Shown piece after piece: positions 1 to 9,758 of a stretch of DNA of 62,368 nt. Every line of letters begins with the position of its first letter. Within the stretch, counting starts at the first letter, position 1. Where the stretch lies: positions 1 to 62,368 of the forward strand of contig CAJXRQ010000019.1 of assembly GCA_913060505.1 (NCBI GenBank), given 5' to 3'. The DNA is from an uncultured Desulfovibrio sp. Its GTDB lineage: Bacteria; Desulfobacterota; Desulfovibrionia; Desulfovibrionales; Desulfovibrionaceae. Below the pieces are notes generated by a model. That model did not search any database. It saw only the letters and a program-made list of their open reading frames with translations, and was not told where the DNA came from. A program made the position numbers and the translations under genes.

Positions 1-1217
1 CCCGGATGAGCCACGTGGTCATCCACGACATTTCCAAACGTCACAAGGCGGAAGAGGCCCTTCTGGAAGCCAAGAATCTCGCGGAAGACGCCAGCCGGAT
101 GAAAAACGAATTTCTGGCCAACATGAGCCATGAGGTGCGCACGCCGCTCAACGGTATGCTCGGCATGTTGCAAATCATGCGTGATACGCCGTTGGACAGC
201 GAGCAACTCGAACTGTTGGAAGCTGCCCAGCAATCCGGACAGGGCCTGAGCACCCTGCTCAACGACCTGCTGGACTTTTCCATGATCGAATCCGGCAGGC
301 TGCCCCTGCGCACGACAGACTTCAACCTGCACACCATACTTTCCAACATCACCATGGTATTCAGGCGACAATGCATGGACAAACAGGTTGAACTGCTGTT
401 GGAAATGGAAGGCGATGTTCCTGAACATATGCATGGAGACAAGGGACGGCTGCGCCAAATTCTTTTCAATCTTGTAGGCAACGCAGTAAAATTCACGGAA
501 AACGGCACGATTACGGTTCTGACTTCTCGCCTCGCTTCCGACAGGGACGATGAAATCCGACTCATGTTTTCGGTCACGGATACCGGCATCGGCATTGATG
601 AAGAAAAGCTGAACGAAATCTTCAAACCGTTTACCCAGGTCGACGGTTCAGTGACCAGACGATATGAAGGTGTCGGCTTGGGACTCAGCATCGTCAATCG
701 CCTGGCCCGTTTCATGAACGGCAGGATATCCGTGGAAAGCTGGCCGGGAGAAGGAACCAGCATTCATGTCGTGCTACCGCTTCTTAAAGCGCAAACCGAG
801 CGTGCCAAGAGAAAAAAACAAGACGCCCATCCGCGTAGGCAAAGGCAAGGCAGAGTGCTCATTGCCGAAGACAACCCGGTCAACCGCATCGCCGCCAAGC
901 GTTTTGTGGAAAAACTCGGATTCGAGGCCCATTGCGCACTCAATGGCAAGGAAGCCGTGGAGCGTCTGCGCACAGAGCCTTTCGATTGCATACTCATGGA
1001 CGTACAAATGCCCGTCATAAGCGGTGTCGAAGCAACTCGCCAGATCCGCAGTGATACCAGCGGCGACTTTGACCCGAATATTCCCATTATCGCGATGACA
1101 GCTCATGTCATGACCGGGGACAGGGAATGCTTCATTGAACAGGGTATGAACGCATATCTGGCCAAACCCGTGGACTATGAGGAACTTGCGGAGGTTCTTG
1201 ATGCCTGGATACGATGA
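1..1217 (+). CDS. Hybrid sensor histidine kinase (partial, 5' end outside window)
   Basis: The frame is open to the left edge, and the first residues (VVIHDISKRHKAEE) look like the end of a PAS domain, so the N-terminal sensor part lies outside the window. Counting from the ATG at 6, there is a HisKA domain with the phospho-acceptor His at about residue 42 ([15 protein letters not shown]), a HATPase domain with N-box ([12 protein letters not shown]) and G-boxes (TDTGIGI, GVGLGLSIV), and a C-terminal receiver domain with Asp at about 332 (ILMDVQMP). Signal would pass from His to the attached receiver. Its kinase and receiver closely resemble those of the hybrid kinase two genes downstream, suggesting duplication. 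The input signal cannot be inferred. Confidence 0.93.
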   Translation, partial: RMSHVVIHDISKRHKAEEALLEAKNLAEDASRMKNEFLANMSHEVRTPLNGMLGMLQIMRDTPLDSEQLELLEAAQQSGQGLSTLLNDLLDFSMIESGRLPLRTTDFNLHTILSNITMVFRRQCMDKQVELLLEMEGDVPEHMHGDKGRLRQILFNLVGNAVKFTENGTITVLTSRLASDRDDEIRLMFSVTDTGIGIDEEKLNEIFKPFTQVDGSVTRRYEGVGLGLSIVNRLARFMNGRISVESWPGEGTSIHVVLPLLKAQTERAKRKKQDAHPRRQRQGRVLIAEDNPVNRIAAKRFVEKLGFEAHCALNGKEAVERLRTEPFDCILMDVQMPVISGVEATRQIRSDTSGDFDPNIPIIAMTAHVMTGDRECFIEQGMNAYLAKPVDYEELAEVLDAWIR

Positions 1218-1282
1218 AACTTGTCCAAACCATTCCCATAGGCTAGATAATGCGTACAATTTCATGAAAGAGACGGGGAAGC

Positions 1283-2515
1283 ATGGGAATTCTCGGCACT
1301 GAAGAGCTGAAGGAAGGCATGATTCTGGCGTCGGATCTCCGAACGCTGGAAGGCCGGACTATTCTCGAGGCCGGACAGTCACTCACAGCGCAGGCTATTC
1401 GTACCTGCACCGTGTGGGGTGTCAACGAGGCCGATGTCATTGATGCGCCAACGGGCAAAACGGACCCCAATCCGCCCGAAGAGCAACAAGCCATTGCCGA
1501 GCCATACAAGAAACTGACAGTCCACCGCTTCCGCCTGGCCGACACCAAACATCCGGCCATACGTGTTCTGGCGCACGACTTCGCAGAAAAAGTTTCCAAA
1601 ACAATTTCCGAAGAGCAGGCCGAGACTTTGATGGTTCCCTATGGTCAAAACCACTGTGAGCCGCTCCCTGGTTATCAGGACATGAAGAGAATTCTCCGGG
1701 AGAACGCCGAACTGGTCAGCCTCCCTGCGGTTTTCCACGAAATTACGGACGCCTTGCGCAACCCGTGCAGTTCAGCCGCATATGTGGCGGAAATCATCAG
1801 CAAAGACGTTGCCCTTTCCGCCAAACTGCTGCGTATGGTCAACACGCCATTTTACGGATTCCCGAGAAAAATCGACACCCTTTCCCGGGCCGTAACCATT
1901 GTGGGAACCAATCAACTCACCAGTCTGGCTCTCGGTATTTCGGTCATTTCCTCGTTCAACAACATTCCCGAAGACCTTATCCGGGTTCAGGACTTCTGGT
2001 TACAAAGTATTACCTGCGGCAGCATAGCCCGCCTTCTGGCCGTGCGCACGGGAATCCCCGGCGACGAACGTTTTTTCGTGGCCGCACTACTGCACAACGT
2101 GGGTCGGTTGCTCCTGCTCCGCAACCAGCCGGACATGGTTCGCAGCGTACTTGAACAGGCGCATGCCTGCGCCATGCCGCTACATGAACTGGAAAAACAG
2201 TGCTGGGGCTGGGACCATTGCGAACTGGGCGCCGCCCTGCTCAAACAGTGGAAACTTCCCGTATTCATCGAGCATCAGGTCAGGCATCACCACACGCCGC
2301 AATACGCCATCCGCCCGGAAGAGGCAGCAGTCACGCACGTGGCGGAAGTGGCATCCCACGCGATCATTCCCGCTCACAACGGCGCTCCCTATATTCCATC
2401 TCTCAATCCGGAAGCATGGGACAGGCTTGGAATATCCGGCAACGATCTACTGGACATCATCAATCAGGCCAACCAGCAGGCCAAAACCGTAATGGCGGCA
2501 TTTTTCAATGAATGA
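1283..2515 (+). CDS. HDOD domain signalling protein
   Basis: 410 aa. Residues 1-60 resemble the N-terminal module found ahead of HD-GYP/HDOD proteins (LKEGMILASDL...GRTILEAGQ). Residues about 130-350 form an HDOD domain (LVSLPAVFHEI, SKDVALSAKLLRMVNTPFYG, SRAVTIVGTNQL). HDOD domains lack the phosphodiesterase catalytic residues and act as signalling scaffolds. The start has GGGGAAGC just upstream of the ATG. The stop overlaps the next kinase gene by 8 nt and the gap to the preceding kinase is 65 nt, so the three are probably one operon, with this protein an output or partner of the flanking kinases (inference). Confidence 0.88.
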   Translation: MGILGTEELKEGMILASDLRTLEGRTILEAGQSLTAQAIRTCTVWGVNEADVIDAPTGKTDPNPPEEQQAIAEPYKKLTVHRFRLADTKHPAIRVLAHDFAEKVSKTISEEQAETLMVPYGQNHCEPLPGYQDMKRILRENAELVSLPAVFHEITDALRNPCSSAAYVAEIISKDVALSAKLLRMVNTPFYGFPRKIDTLSRAVTIVGTNQLTSLALGISVISSFNNIPEDLIRVQDFWLQSITCGSIARLLAVRTGIPGDERFFVAALLHNVGRLLLLRNQPDMVRSVLEQAHACAMPLHELEKQCWGWDHCELGAALLKQWKLPVFIEHQVRHHHTPQYAIRPEEAAVTHVAEVASHAIIPAHNGAPYIPSLNPEAWDRLGISGNDLLDIINQANQQAKTVMAAFFNE

Positions 2516-5060
2516 AAAGAAAAACGCGCAGCCAATCATGGACATTCACCTTCTGAACCGCCGCATTGAGCATCTCGAAGAGGCGGGCAGGCATACGCTT
2601 GAGGCTTTGGAAATGGCCGCCCATCTTGGAGACTTCCACCGCAAGGAACAAGGTCTTGAAACGCCCGAGGCCGTGCTGAAGGAAGCCTGCCAACGCACCA
2701 GCCAACTGCTTCGTTTCAAGGGCGTGAGCACCTACCTCGTGAACGACCTGACGCTTGAATTCGAAAAAAGCTACGAAAGCGCCCCCGCATACGGGGAAGA
2801 ACTGGACATGGAATATGAACGGCTGGTCAAGAACAAAACCATTGCCTGGGCCCTGCAACGCAAGAAGCCCACGTTCGCCCCTTCACGGGAGGGATACGAT
2901 TCCGTGCTCATCCACAGCATTGCCACGGCCAACAAGACCAAAGGCCTGTTCATCGGCATTCTGGACGAAGACGTCAAAACAATCATGGATTCCTCCCTTT
3001 CCGTACTGTCCATCATCCTGCTCAACAGCGCGAACATGCTGGAAAACATGCATCTTCTCCAGCTTAACAAGGAGGCGAAGAACACGCTTGCCGTCAAGGT
3101 CCGCCAATTGCGCGAGCAGATGAAAAGCCGCAAACGGGCCGAAGCCGAGCTGGAAAAAACACGACATTTTCTGGACAGGATCATCAATACGACCCCCGAA
3201 CCGCTTATGGTCAAGGACGGCAACCACCGGCTCATGATGGTCAACGATGCCTTTTGTCTGGCGCTGGAGTTGCCGCGTGAAACACTGCTGGGCAAAACGG
3301 CCCACGACTTTCTGCCACGGGGGGACGCCAACGCGCTGCAACGGCTGGATTCTCTGGTTCTCAATACCGGACGGGACCATGTTATTGAATTCGAACTGGC
3401 AAAACCGGGAAAACGGGTCGAAACATTTTCCATGAAAACCGCGCTGCTGCCCCACCCGGACACCGGGGAAAGCATTCTGGTCAGCGTACTGCGCAACATC
3501 ACGGAACAAAAACTTGCCGAACGCATGATCCGGGCCGAACGCCAACGCCTTTTCTCCCTGTTGGAAGAAATGCCTGCCGCCGTATACGTACAAAATACGG
3601 ACTTCTCCATTGACTACGCCAACCGTAGCTTCCGGGATATTTACGGCGACCCGGACGAAATTTCCTGCTTCAAATTCTTTCATGGGGAAGATTCCTCCAA
3701 GCCGTGTGACGGATGCCATGCCATGGAGTTATTCAAGTCAGGCAAAAAAAGTATTCGGGAAACCACAGTCAATGATAGAATCTACCAATTCCACGACTAC
3801 CCCTTTACCGATTCTGACGGCACAAGGCAGCTATTGAGCATGGGCATTGACGTGACCGAAGAAAAAAAGGCCACAGAGACCCTGCAACAGGCCAAGGAAA
3901 CGGCCGAATTGGCAAGCCGGGCAAAAACGGAATTTCTTGCCAACATGAGCCACGAGATCAGAACTCCGCTCAATGGGGTGTTGGGAATGCTCCAGCTCTG
4001 CTCCTCTACGGATCTGGACGATGATCAGCGCGACTATGTGGAAACGGCGCTGGAGTCCGGCCGCAGCCTGCTCACGGTCATCAACGATGTTCTGGATCTT
4101 TCCAAGATCGAGGCCGGAAAATTCGAAATCGATGAAAACCGTTTCGTACCACATGACCTGCTGCAATCCGTGGTCAAGACCTTTGCGCACAATGCGGAGA
4201 GCACCGGTATTGAACTCGGGTTCACAGTGGACAAGAATGTTCCGGAAGTGGCCTTGGGCGATGCGGGACGCATTCGTCAGGTTCTTTTCAATCTGGTGGG
4301 CAACGCAATAAAATTTACCCCCTCGGGCTACGTGCATACCTCCATCGTCAGGCTACCGGGCGGCAACGAAAAGATGGCCCGACTGCTCTTTACCGTGGAA
4401 GATTCGGGAATCGGCATTCCTGACGACCGCATCGATCACGTTTTCGAGGCCTTCACACAGGTGGACGGTTCATTCCGGCGCAAATACGGCGGCACCGGGC
4501 TTGGATTGGGAATCGTACGCAGATTGCTGGACCTCATGGGCGGCTCGATTTCCGTGGAAACCAATATGCCGCAGGGAACAACTCTCTACGTTCGAATCGA
4601 CGTGAAGCTACCGGACAGTGCGACCCTGCGCAAAAAGGATCCCACCGGAGAAACCAAATGCATCCTGCCCGCGGGCATGCAGATTCTGGTGGCGGAGGAT
4701 AACAGGGTCAACAGAATCATGGCCAAACGCACGCTGGAACGAATGGGATTTACGGTCCATTGTGCCGAAAACGGAGAGGACGCGTTGGGCATCATGCAAT
4801 CAACGGTCATGGGCTGCGTACTTATGGATATCCAGATGCCGACCATGGACGGCGTGGAGGCTGCCCGTCGCATCCGAAACGGCGAAACCGGCGAAGCCAA
4901 CAGGGATGTCCCCATCATTGCCCTGACCGCACACGTCATGAAAGGCGACCGGGAACGCTTTGCGGACGCGGGCATGAACGCCTACATCCCGAAACCGTTC
5001 GAAGTGGATACCCTGATCCGAACATTGAACAGGGTGCTCTCGAAAGAAGATGAATCCTGA
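2508..5060 (+). CDS. Hybrid sensor histidine kinase with GAF-like and two PAS domains
   Basis: 850 aa with no obvious membrane segment, so probably cytoplasmic. Order: N-terminal helical/GAF-like region (about 10-200), PAS (about 220-335), PAS (about 345-455, with a Cys pair in CDGCHAME), HisKA with His about 482 ([15 protein letters not shown]), HATPase ([29 protein letters not shown]), and receiver with Asp about 774 (VLMDIQMP). The start overlaps the HDOD stop by 8 nt, implying translational coupling. The receiver ([14 protein letters not shown]) is a near paralogue of that in the partial kinase at the window start (IAEDNPVNRIAAKR). No DNA-binding output is attached. Confidence 0.92.
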   Translation: MNEKKNAQPIMDIHLLNRRIEHLEEAGRHTLEALEMAAHLGDFHRKEQGLETPEAVLKEACQRTSQLLRFKGVSTYLVNDLTLEFEKSYESAPAYGEELDMEYERLVKNKTIAWALQRKKPTFAPSREGYDSVLIHSIATANKTKGLFIGILDEDVKTIMDSSLSVLSIILLNSANMLENMHLLQLNKEAKNTLAVKVRQLREQMKSRKRAEAELEKTRHFLDRIINTTPEPLMVKDGNHRLMMVNDAFCLALELPRETLLGKTAHDFLPRGDANALQRLDSLVLNTGRDHVIEFELAKPGKRVETFSMKTALLPHPDTGESILVSVLRNITEQKLAERMIRAERQRLFSLLEEMPAAVYVQNTDFSIDYANRSFRDIYGDPDEISCFKFFHGEDSSKPCDGCHAMELFKSGKKSIRETTVNDRIYQFHDYPFTDSDGTRQLLSMGIDVTEEKKATETLQQAKETAELASRAKTEFLANMSHEIRTPLNGVLGMLQLCSSTDLDDDQRDYVETALESGRSLLTVINDVLDLSKIEAGKFEIDENRFVPHDLLQSVVKTFAHNAESTGIELGFTVDKNVPEVALGDAGRIRQVLFNLVGNAIKFTPSGYVHTSIVRLPGGNEKMARLLFTVEDSGIGIPDDRIDHVFEAFTQVDGSFRRKYGGTGLGLGIVRRLLDLMGGSISVETNMPQGTTLYVRIDVKLPDSATLRKKDPTGETKCILPAGMQILVAEDNRVNRIMAKRTLERMGFTVHCAENGEDALGIMQSTVMGCVLMDIQMPTMDGVEAARRIRNGETGEANRDVPIIALTAHVMKGDRERFADAGMNAYIPKPFEVDTLIRTLNRVLSKEDES

Positions 5061-5096
5061 TGCCGTCCGATCAGAATGAAAAAACGTTTTCCACCA

Positions 5097-5699
5097 CTAT
5101 TCTTCTTCAGCCATACGCCTCTTCACCTCGGCAATCACGGCCGCCCCTTCGCCTTCGTAGGCAACACGTTCGTCCTGCGGCGTCGGGCTTTTCACTTCGG
5201 GCCAAACGCCCGCAACAGGATTGGCCCCTTCCTGCGCTGTTTTCGTAGGCTGCAAATCGGTCATGGCAGGATAACGCCGTATATCCACATTCGGTTCGGC
5301 AGCGCTGAACTCGATGGGGATTCCATTGGGATCAAACGCATAGATGGAACGGATAAAGCCATGGTCCACTACCTCGGAAACCCAAATACCAGCGGCCTCC
5401 ATGCGATCCTTGAGCTGCCAGAGATCTTCGTCCGAGGCCACACCCAAGGACAAATGATCGAATGCCACAGGGCCGCGAACCGGAACACCGTGATCTTTCT
5501 CCGGCAACGGTTCCACCCCGTCCCATTCGAAAAAAGCGATCATGTCCTGTCCGGTCAGTTCAAAAAAGTAATGCCGGTATCCGGGATGTCCCAGTCCCAC
5601 GACCAACCGCATCCCCAAAAGGTCTCGCCAAAAGCGAACCGTGGCGTCCATGTCGCCCGTAACCATGGCCAAATGGTTCACGCCCGTATATTGTACCAT
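5097..5699 (-). CDS. VOC (glyoxalase/dioxygenase-fold) family protein
   Basis: 200 aa. The N-terminal VOC module has a His in VNHLAMV; the second half has DHLSLG and PIEFSAAEP, the usual His/His/Glu metal-site pattern of glyoxalase I, fosfomycin-resistance and extradiol dioxygenase proteins. The ATG at 5699 was chosen because AGGGGAG lies about 6 nt upstream and it begins the VOC fold directly; an in-frame extension to 5753 has no such site. The C-terminal 60 residues are charged and low in structure. The substrate is unknown. It is convergent with the upstream kinase operon and transcribed alone. Confidence 0.8.
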   Translation of the reverse strand: MVQYTGVNHLAMVTGDMDATVRFWRDLLGMRLVVGLGHPGYRHYFFELTGQDMIAFFEWDGVEPLPEKDHGVPVRGPVAFDHLSLGVASDEDLWQLKDRMEAAGIWVSEVVDHGFIRSIYAFDPNGIPIEFSAAEPNVDIRRYPAMTDLQPTKTAQEGANPVAGVWPEVKSPTPQDERVAYEGEGAAVIAEVKRRMAEEE

Positions 5700-5858
5700 G
5701 TTATGCTCCCCTGTTTTATCCACACCATACGGTAACGCGGACGTGCCGCACAACCCCGAACAGGGGCCGTGTTATACTCATAATAACGGGCTGGTCTTTG
5801 GCCGGGAATTCGCCCATGGTGTTCTCATCACCCCTTCAGGAGCATACCCGAGGCACCC

Positions 5859-7871
5859 ATGACGAAAATGACCCTGCTTTCGCTGATCCGAACTGGAGAG
5901 CCGGAACTTGTCCGGCACATGACGGATTTTGCCGCACAGCAGGGGCTGGACCGGCCAGACGAGGCAGGGAAAGCCATTCGGCAGGCCGTTTCGGAGGGAA
6001 TTTGCCAAACAGGAAGCAGGGTCGAAAACGATTTGCTGACGGGATATGCCTCAGACCTTGCGGCGCTTCCCCTCGGCCATGCGGCAATATTCAGGTTGCT
6101 CAAGCATTCCCGCCAGTCCTATTTCAAACTTCTCGATCAAGCCGGACCTTCGCCGGAAAGCTCTCGCTGGAAGCAACAAATACTGCATTTTTTCGACCAA
6201 TTGGAAACCGCTTTTGTCGAACAGAGGGCAAAAATCGGCTGCATCCGGGATAAACGCCTGTGCAAAACAGAAAAACAGGCCAGAGCGCTGTTCGATTCCT
6301 CGCCAGATCCCATGTTTCTGTTTGATGGGACCGGCCGATTTCTGGACGTGAACAATGCGGCATGCCAACGGCTGGGCTATAGCCGTAAACTGCTGCTGCG
6401 CATGAACGTCGAAGATGTTGATTCCCCAAGGTTCGCCTCGCGCAAGGGAAAGCGGATCATGGAAGTGCTGGACACAGGCTCGGCCCAATTCTTTTCGGAG
6501 TATGTTACCGCTTCAGGCGAATATTTTCCTGTGGAGGTTCGGGCGGCAGCCGTCAATTCCGACAACGGAAAACAAATTCTGAGTTCGGCAAGAGACATAA
6601 GCCAGCAGGATCGCCAACGCCGGGCATTGGAAAAAAGCGAGGAAAAATTCAGACGGATTTTCGAAAACATGGAGGACGCCTACTTCCTGACCAGCATGGA
6701 CGGCACCCTGCTCATGGCCAATCCTTCCACCCTGCGGCAACTCGGCCGCAGCCGGGACGAGGCCATAGGACGCAACGTGACCGCAGTTTTGTACGCCCAC
6801 AACGGGGCGCGAGAGGTCATGTTGGAAAAGTTGTACGAAGCTGGCCAGCTTTCCGGCTATCAGGTTGATTTCAAGCGTAAGGACGGCACCATCGTCAAGG
6901 GCGAACTAAACGTCAACTTCGTATACAATGAACAAAACGAACCGGTGGCGCTGGAAGGCATTTTTCGTGACGTCACCGACCGCTTCAATGCGGCGCAACT
7001 GTTGAAGGAACGAGAGGAACAATATCGCGGTTTTTTCATGAACAACCATGCGATCATGCTCCTCCACGACCCGCAGGACGGCAGGATTCTGGATGCCAAC
7101 CCGGCCGCCGAGGACTTTTACGGGTACGAGCGAAAAAAACTTCTGCGTATGACCATTGGGCAGCTTCAAAACGGCTCGGACAAAGATCTGTTTCGCGAAA
7201 TGGTCAAAGCCGGAAAAGAAAGACGCAACCATTTCATGCTGACGCACAAAACCGCCTCGGGAGATTCCCGAGACGTGGAAGTCTACAGTGGGCCGGTAAC
7301 GGTCAACAGACGCATGGTTCTTTATTCCGTGATCCACGATGTCACGGAACGCAAACGGCTCGAACTCGAACTTCAACGCATGGCCACCGAGGATCCGCTC
7401 ACCGGCGTTGCCAACCGGCGGGAATTCCTGCGCCAATGCGAAGCAGAACTTTCCAGGGCCAAACGCTACAAAACCCCCTTGACCCTGCTCATGCTCGACC
7501 TGGACCACTTCAAACAGATCAATGATACGCACGGGCACAAAACCGGCGACCAGACGCTCTGTGCAGTTACCCGCGCCTGCCGGGAAACGCTGCGCGATTC
7601 CGACCTGTTCGGACGCATCGGCGGCGAGGAATTTGCTGCGGTCCTGTCCCATACCGGCAAGGAGAACGGGGCCATAGCTGCCGAGCGTCTTTGCGCGGCA
7701 GTACGAAAGATGAGCATGGAAACTCCGGACGGTCCTTTGTCCGTGACCATCAGCATCGGGCTGGCAGAGCTTTCTCCCGCGGATAGGAACATGGAAGAAA
7801 TAATGCACAGGGCGGATAAAGCTCTCTATCGTGCGAAACGTAACGGACGGGATAGAGTGGAAACGGCCTGA
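5859..7871 (+). CDS. PAS-containing diguanylate cyclase
   Basis: 670 aa, soluble. Residues 1-130 are helical without a recognised family. Three PAS repeats follow (about 140-255, 265-380, 385-500), each ending in an ARDIS/FRDVTDR/IHDVTER type linker. The C-terminal GGDEF domain (about 510-670) has an intact GGEEF active site at about 588-592 and an RDSD (RxxD) inhibitory site exactly five residues upstream, so it should synthesise c-di-GMP and be product-inhibited. The PAS ligands are unknown. It precedes the dsr operon by about 230 bp but has its own stop and a weak hairpin after it (about 7907-7931), so co-transcription is not implied. Confidence 0.92.
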   Translation: MTKMTLLSLIRTGEPELVRHMTDFAAQQGLDRPDEAGKAIRQAVSEGICQTGSRVENDLLTGYASDLAALPLGHAAIFRLLKHSRQSYFKLLDQAGPSPESSRWKQQILHFFDQLETAFVEQRAKIGCIRDKRLCKTEKQARALFDSSPDPMFLFDGTGRFLDVNNAACQRLGYSRKLLLRMNVEDVDSPRFASRKGKRIMEVLDTGSAQFFSEYVTASGEYFPVEVRAAAVNSDNGKQILSSARDISQQDRQRRALEKSEEKFRRIFENMEDAYFLTSMDGTLLMANPSTLRQLGRSRDEAIGRNVTAVLYAHNGAREVMLEKLYEAGQLSGYQVDFKRKDGTIVKGELNVNFVYNEQNEPVALEGIFRDVTDRFNAAQLLKEREEQYRGFFMNNHAIMLLHDPQDGRILDANPAAEDFYGYERKKLLRMTIGQLQNGSDKDLFREMVKAGKERRNHFMLTHKTASGDSRDVEVYSGPVTVNRRMVLYSVIHDVTERKRLELELQRMATEDPLTGVANRREFLRQCEAELSRAKRYKTPLTLLMLDLDHFKQINDTHGHKTGDQTLCAVTRACRETLRDSDLFGRIGGEEFAAVLSHTGKENGAIAAERLCAAVRKMSMETPDGPLSVTISIGLAELSPADRNMEEIMHRADKALYRAKRNGRDRVETA

Positions 7872-8002
7872 AGTCCCACCGCAGGAAACCCCGCATCCGG
7901 CAAGGAAAAAGTCCCTTGAAAAAGGGCCTTTACCAACCGGCATTTTTGTGGAAAAACCTTGACCTTTCCTAGACCGCGTGGAATAGGGATTGTCAGTTTT
8001 AC

Positions 8003-8016
8003 GTGACGTTTTTCAC
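8003..8016. promoter_or_regulatory. GTGA-N6-TCAC dyad, possible Rex or HcpR/CRP-type operator of the dsr operon
   Basis: The sequence is GTGA, six bases (CGTTTT), TCAC, about 90 nt before the first gene of the dsr operon. Rex sites (TTGTGA..TCACAA) and HcpR/CRP-family sites share this half-site spacing; the outer TT/AA positions are only partly matched here. A possible -35 (TTGACC, 7959-7964) lies upstream with a poor -10 near 7982. Control of sulfate-reduction genes by Rex is known in Desulfovibrio; its action here is inference. Confidence 0.45.
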
Positions 8017-8103
8017 ACATAACCGAGCCACGGCACACGATCCCGAGCGCACTTCGAAAATGCGGCGGGGTTGCGTTGTCGATTTGTGAGCGCAGGGGCA
8101 ACC

Positions 8104-8625
8104 ATGGAACGGCGTATTGCCGAGCGCAAGGCCGAATTGGCCGAAAAGTGGGGGATGCTGGTTCTGGAGACCTACCCGGTCGAGACCCAGCGAATTTGGA
8201 AAAACAACACAAACAGGTTCAGCAACCCCGTGGGTGCGGCTATCCGCGATTCCACGGCAGAGTTGGTGGACCTCCTCCTGAAATGGGAGGATGCAGAGGC
8301 TATCTGTACATCCCTCGACAAGCTGATCAGGGTCAGGGGAGTACAGAGTTTCAGTCCTTCGCAGGCGTTGAGTTTCATCTTTTTATTCAAGAAACTCCTG
8401 CGGGACGAATTCTTCAAGGAGATGCAGGCGAACGGTGAGCTGGACGTTCTCCTGCGGTTCGAGGCCAAAATCGATAACCTGATGCTCATGGCCGTGGACA
8501 TACTCTCCAAAAACCAAGAGCAGGTTTACAGAATGCGCGTGGAGGAGCTGAAGCGATCGCAACATACGCTTTTGAAAAAGGCGCGCATGATCGTGGACGT
8601 TACGACCGACAAGGTCGAGGAATAG
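8104..8625 (+). CDS. RsbRD N-terminal domain-like protein, first gene of the dsr operon
   Basis: 173 aa, all helical and soluble. It resembles the N-terminal domain of RsbT co-antagonist proteins (RsbRD), with ERRIAERKAELAEKWG at the start, a central FLFKKLLRDEFF segment, and a C-terminal coiled-coil-like end. The STAS output domain of true RsbR proteins is absent. ATG 8104 is preferred over the upstream in-frame ATG 8071 because it begins the conserved domain. It ends 54 nt before dsrM in the same orientation, so it should be co-transcribed with dsrMKJOP. A sensory or assembly role for the complex is possible but unproven. Confidence 0.72.
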   Translation: MERRIAERKAELAEKWGMLVLETYPVETQRIWKNNTNRFSNPVGAAIRDSTAELVDLLLKWEDAEAICTSLDKLIRVRGVQSFSPSQALSFIFLFKKLLRDEFFKEMQANGELDVLLRFEAKIDNLMLMAVDILSKNQEQVYRMRVEELKRSQHTLLKKARMIVDVTTDKVEE

Positions 8626-8679
8626 TGGCGGGGTCTGTGGGTTCTCCACAGAGCCAAACCATAAGCGAGGTGACGGTAG

Positions 8680-9714
8680 ATGAATGCTTTGTACTCACTC
8701 GTTTTCGTCTTTATTTTAGTGTTGATTCCGCTTTTCGGGGTCGGTGCGGCGCACCTGAATACCATTTTTGGTATCTGTCTCCCGATGACGGCAATCGGCA
8801 TTTTCCTGGTCTTTTCCGTGGTGAAAATCGTAAGGTGGGGTAGGAGCCCCGTGCCTTTCCGTATTCCAACCACGGCTGGCCAACAACTTTCTTACGACCC
8901 GGAGCTGTTCAAGCAGAACAAATGGGATAACCCGTCCAACGGCATCCAGACCGTGATTCGCATGGTTCTGGAAGTCTGTGCGTTCAGGACCCTGTTCCGC
9001 AACACCTCCACTTCCCTGCACGAGACCAAGAACGGTCCCGTTGTGGCGTTCTCTTCATCCAAGTGGCTGTGGGGATTCGCCCTTTTGTTTCATTACTCTT
9101 TCCTGATCATTGTGCTGCGCCACCTGCGCCTGTTCCTTGAGCCCATTCCGTTCTTCGTGCACGGGCTGGAGTTCATCGACGGCATCCTGCAGATAGGCGC
9201 TCCGGTGATGTACATGTCCGATGTGCTGATCGTGGTCGGCCTGCTTTTCCTGCTCGCACGCAGGCTGGCAGACGCCAAAGTACGGTACATCTCACTGGTC
9301 ACGGACTACTTCCCCCTGTTCCTGATCCTGAGCGTTGCGCTTTCCGGGATCTGGATGCGCTACTACGCCAAGGTAGACGTCATGGCCATCAAGGAACTGA
9401 CCATGGGTTTGGTCACCATGCATCCGCATATTCCTGCGGGCATCGACGTGTCTTTCTACATTCACGTGTTCCTGGTCAGCATTTTGCTGATGTATTTCCC
9501 CTTCAGCAAACTCATGCACATGCCCGGCGTATTCATGTCTCCCACAAGGAACATGCCTAACGACAACCGTTTCCATCATCACGAAAATCCGTGGAACCCC
9601 GACATCAAGCCGCTTTCATACGAAGCGTATGAAAAGGACTTCGGTCCTGCCATGGCTGAGGCCGGTCTGCCCCTGGACAATCCTGACAATGCCAAGGCTC
9701 CCGAAGAAGCCTAG
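8680..9714 (+). CDS. dsrM: DsrM, cytochrome b-like membrane subunit of the DsrMKJOP complex
   Basis: 344 aa, NarI/HdrE-like integral membrane subunit. About six hydrophobic segments are visible: two near the N-terminus and four between residues about 130 and 290. Candidate haem b ligands lie in FHYSFLIIVLRHLRLF and FYIHVFLV...LMHMPG. It is thought to exchange electrons with menaquinone and pass them to DsrK. The start has GAGGTGACGGTAG in front of the ATG. It opens the canonical order M-K-J-O-P. The C-terminus is a His-rich then acidic cytoplasmic tail. Confidence 0.95.
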   Translation: MNALYSLVFVFILVLIPLFGVGAAHLNTIFGICLPMTAIGIFLVFSVVKIVRWGRSPVPFRIPTTAGQQLSYDPELFKQNKWDNPSNGIQTVIRMVLEVCAFRTLFRNTSTSLHETKNGPVVAFSSSKWLWGFALLFHYSFLIIVLRHLRLFLEPIPFFVHGLEFIDGILQIGAPVMYMSDVLIVVGLLFLLARRLADAKVRYISLVTDYFPLFLILSVALSGIWMRYYAKVDVMAIKELTMGLVTMHPHIPAGIDVSFYIHVFLVSILLMYFPFSKLMHMPGVFMSPTRNMPNDNRFHHHENPWNPDIKPLSYEAYEKDFGPAMAEAGLPLDNPDNAKAPEEA

Positions 9715-9758
9715 CTGGTTGGAAAAACGGTTAGATTCAAACGACAGGAGAGAAGAAT

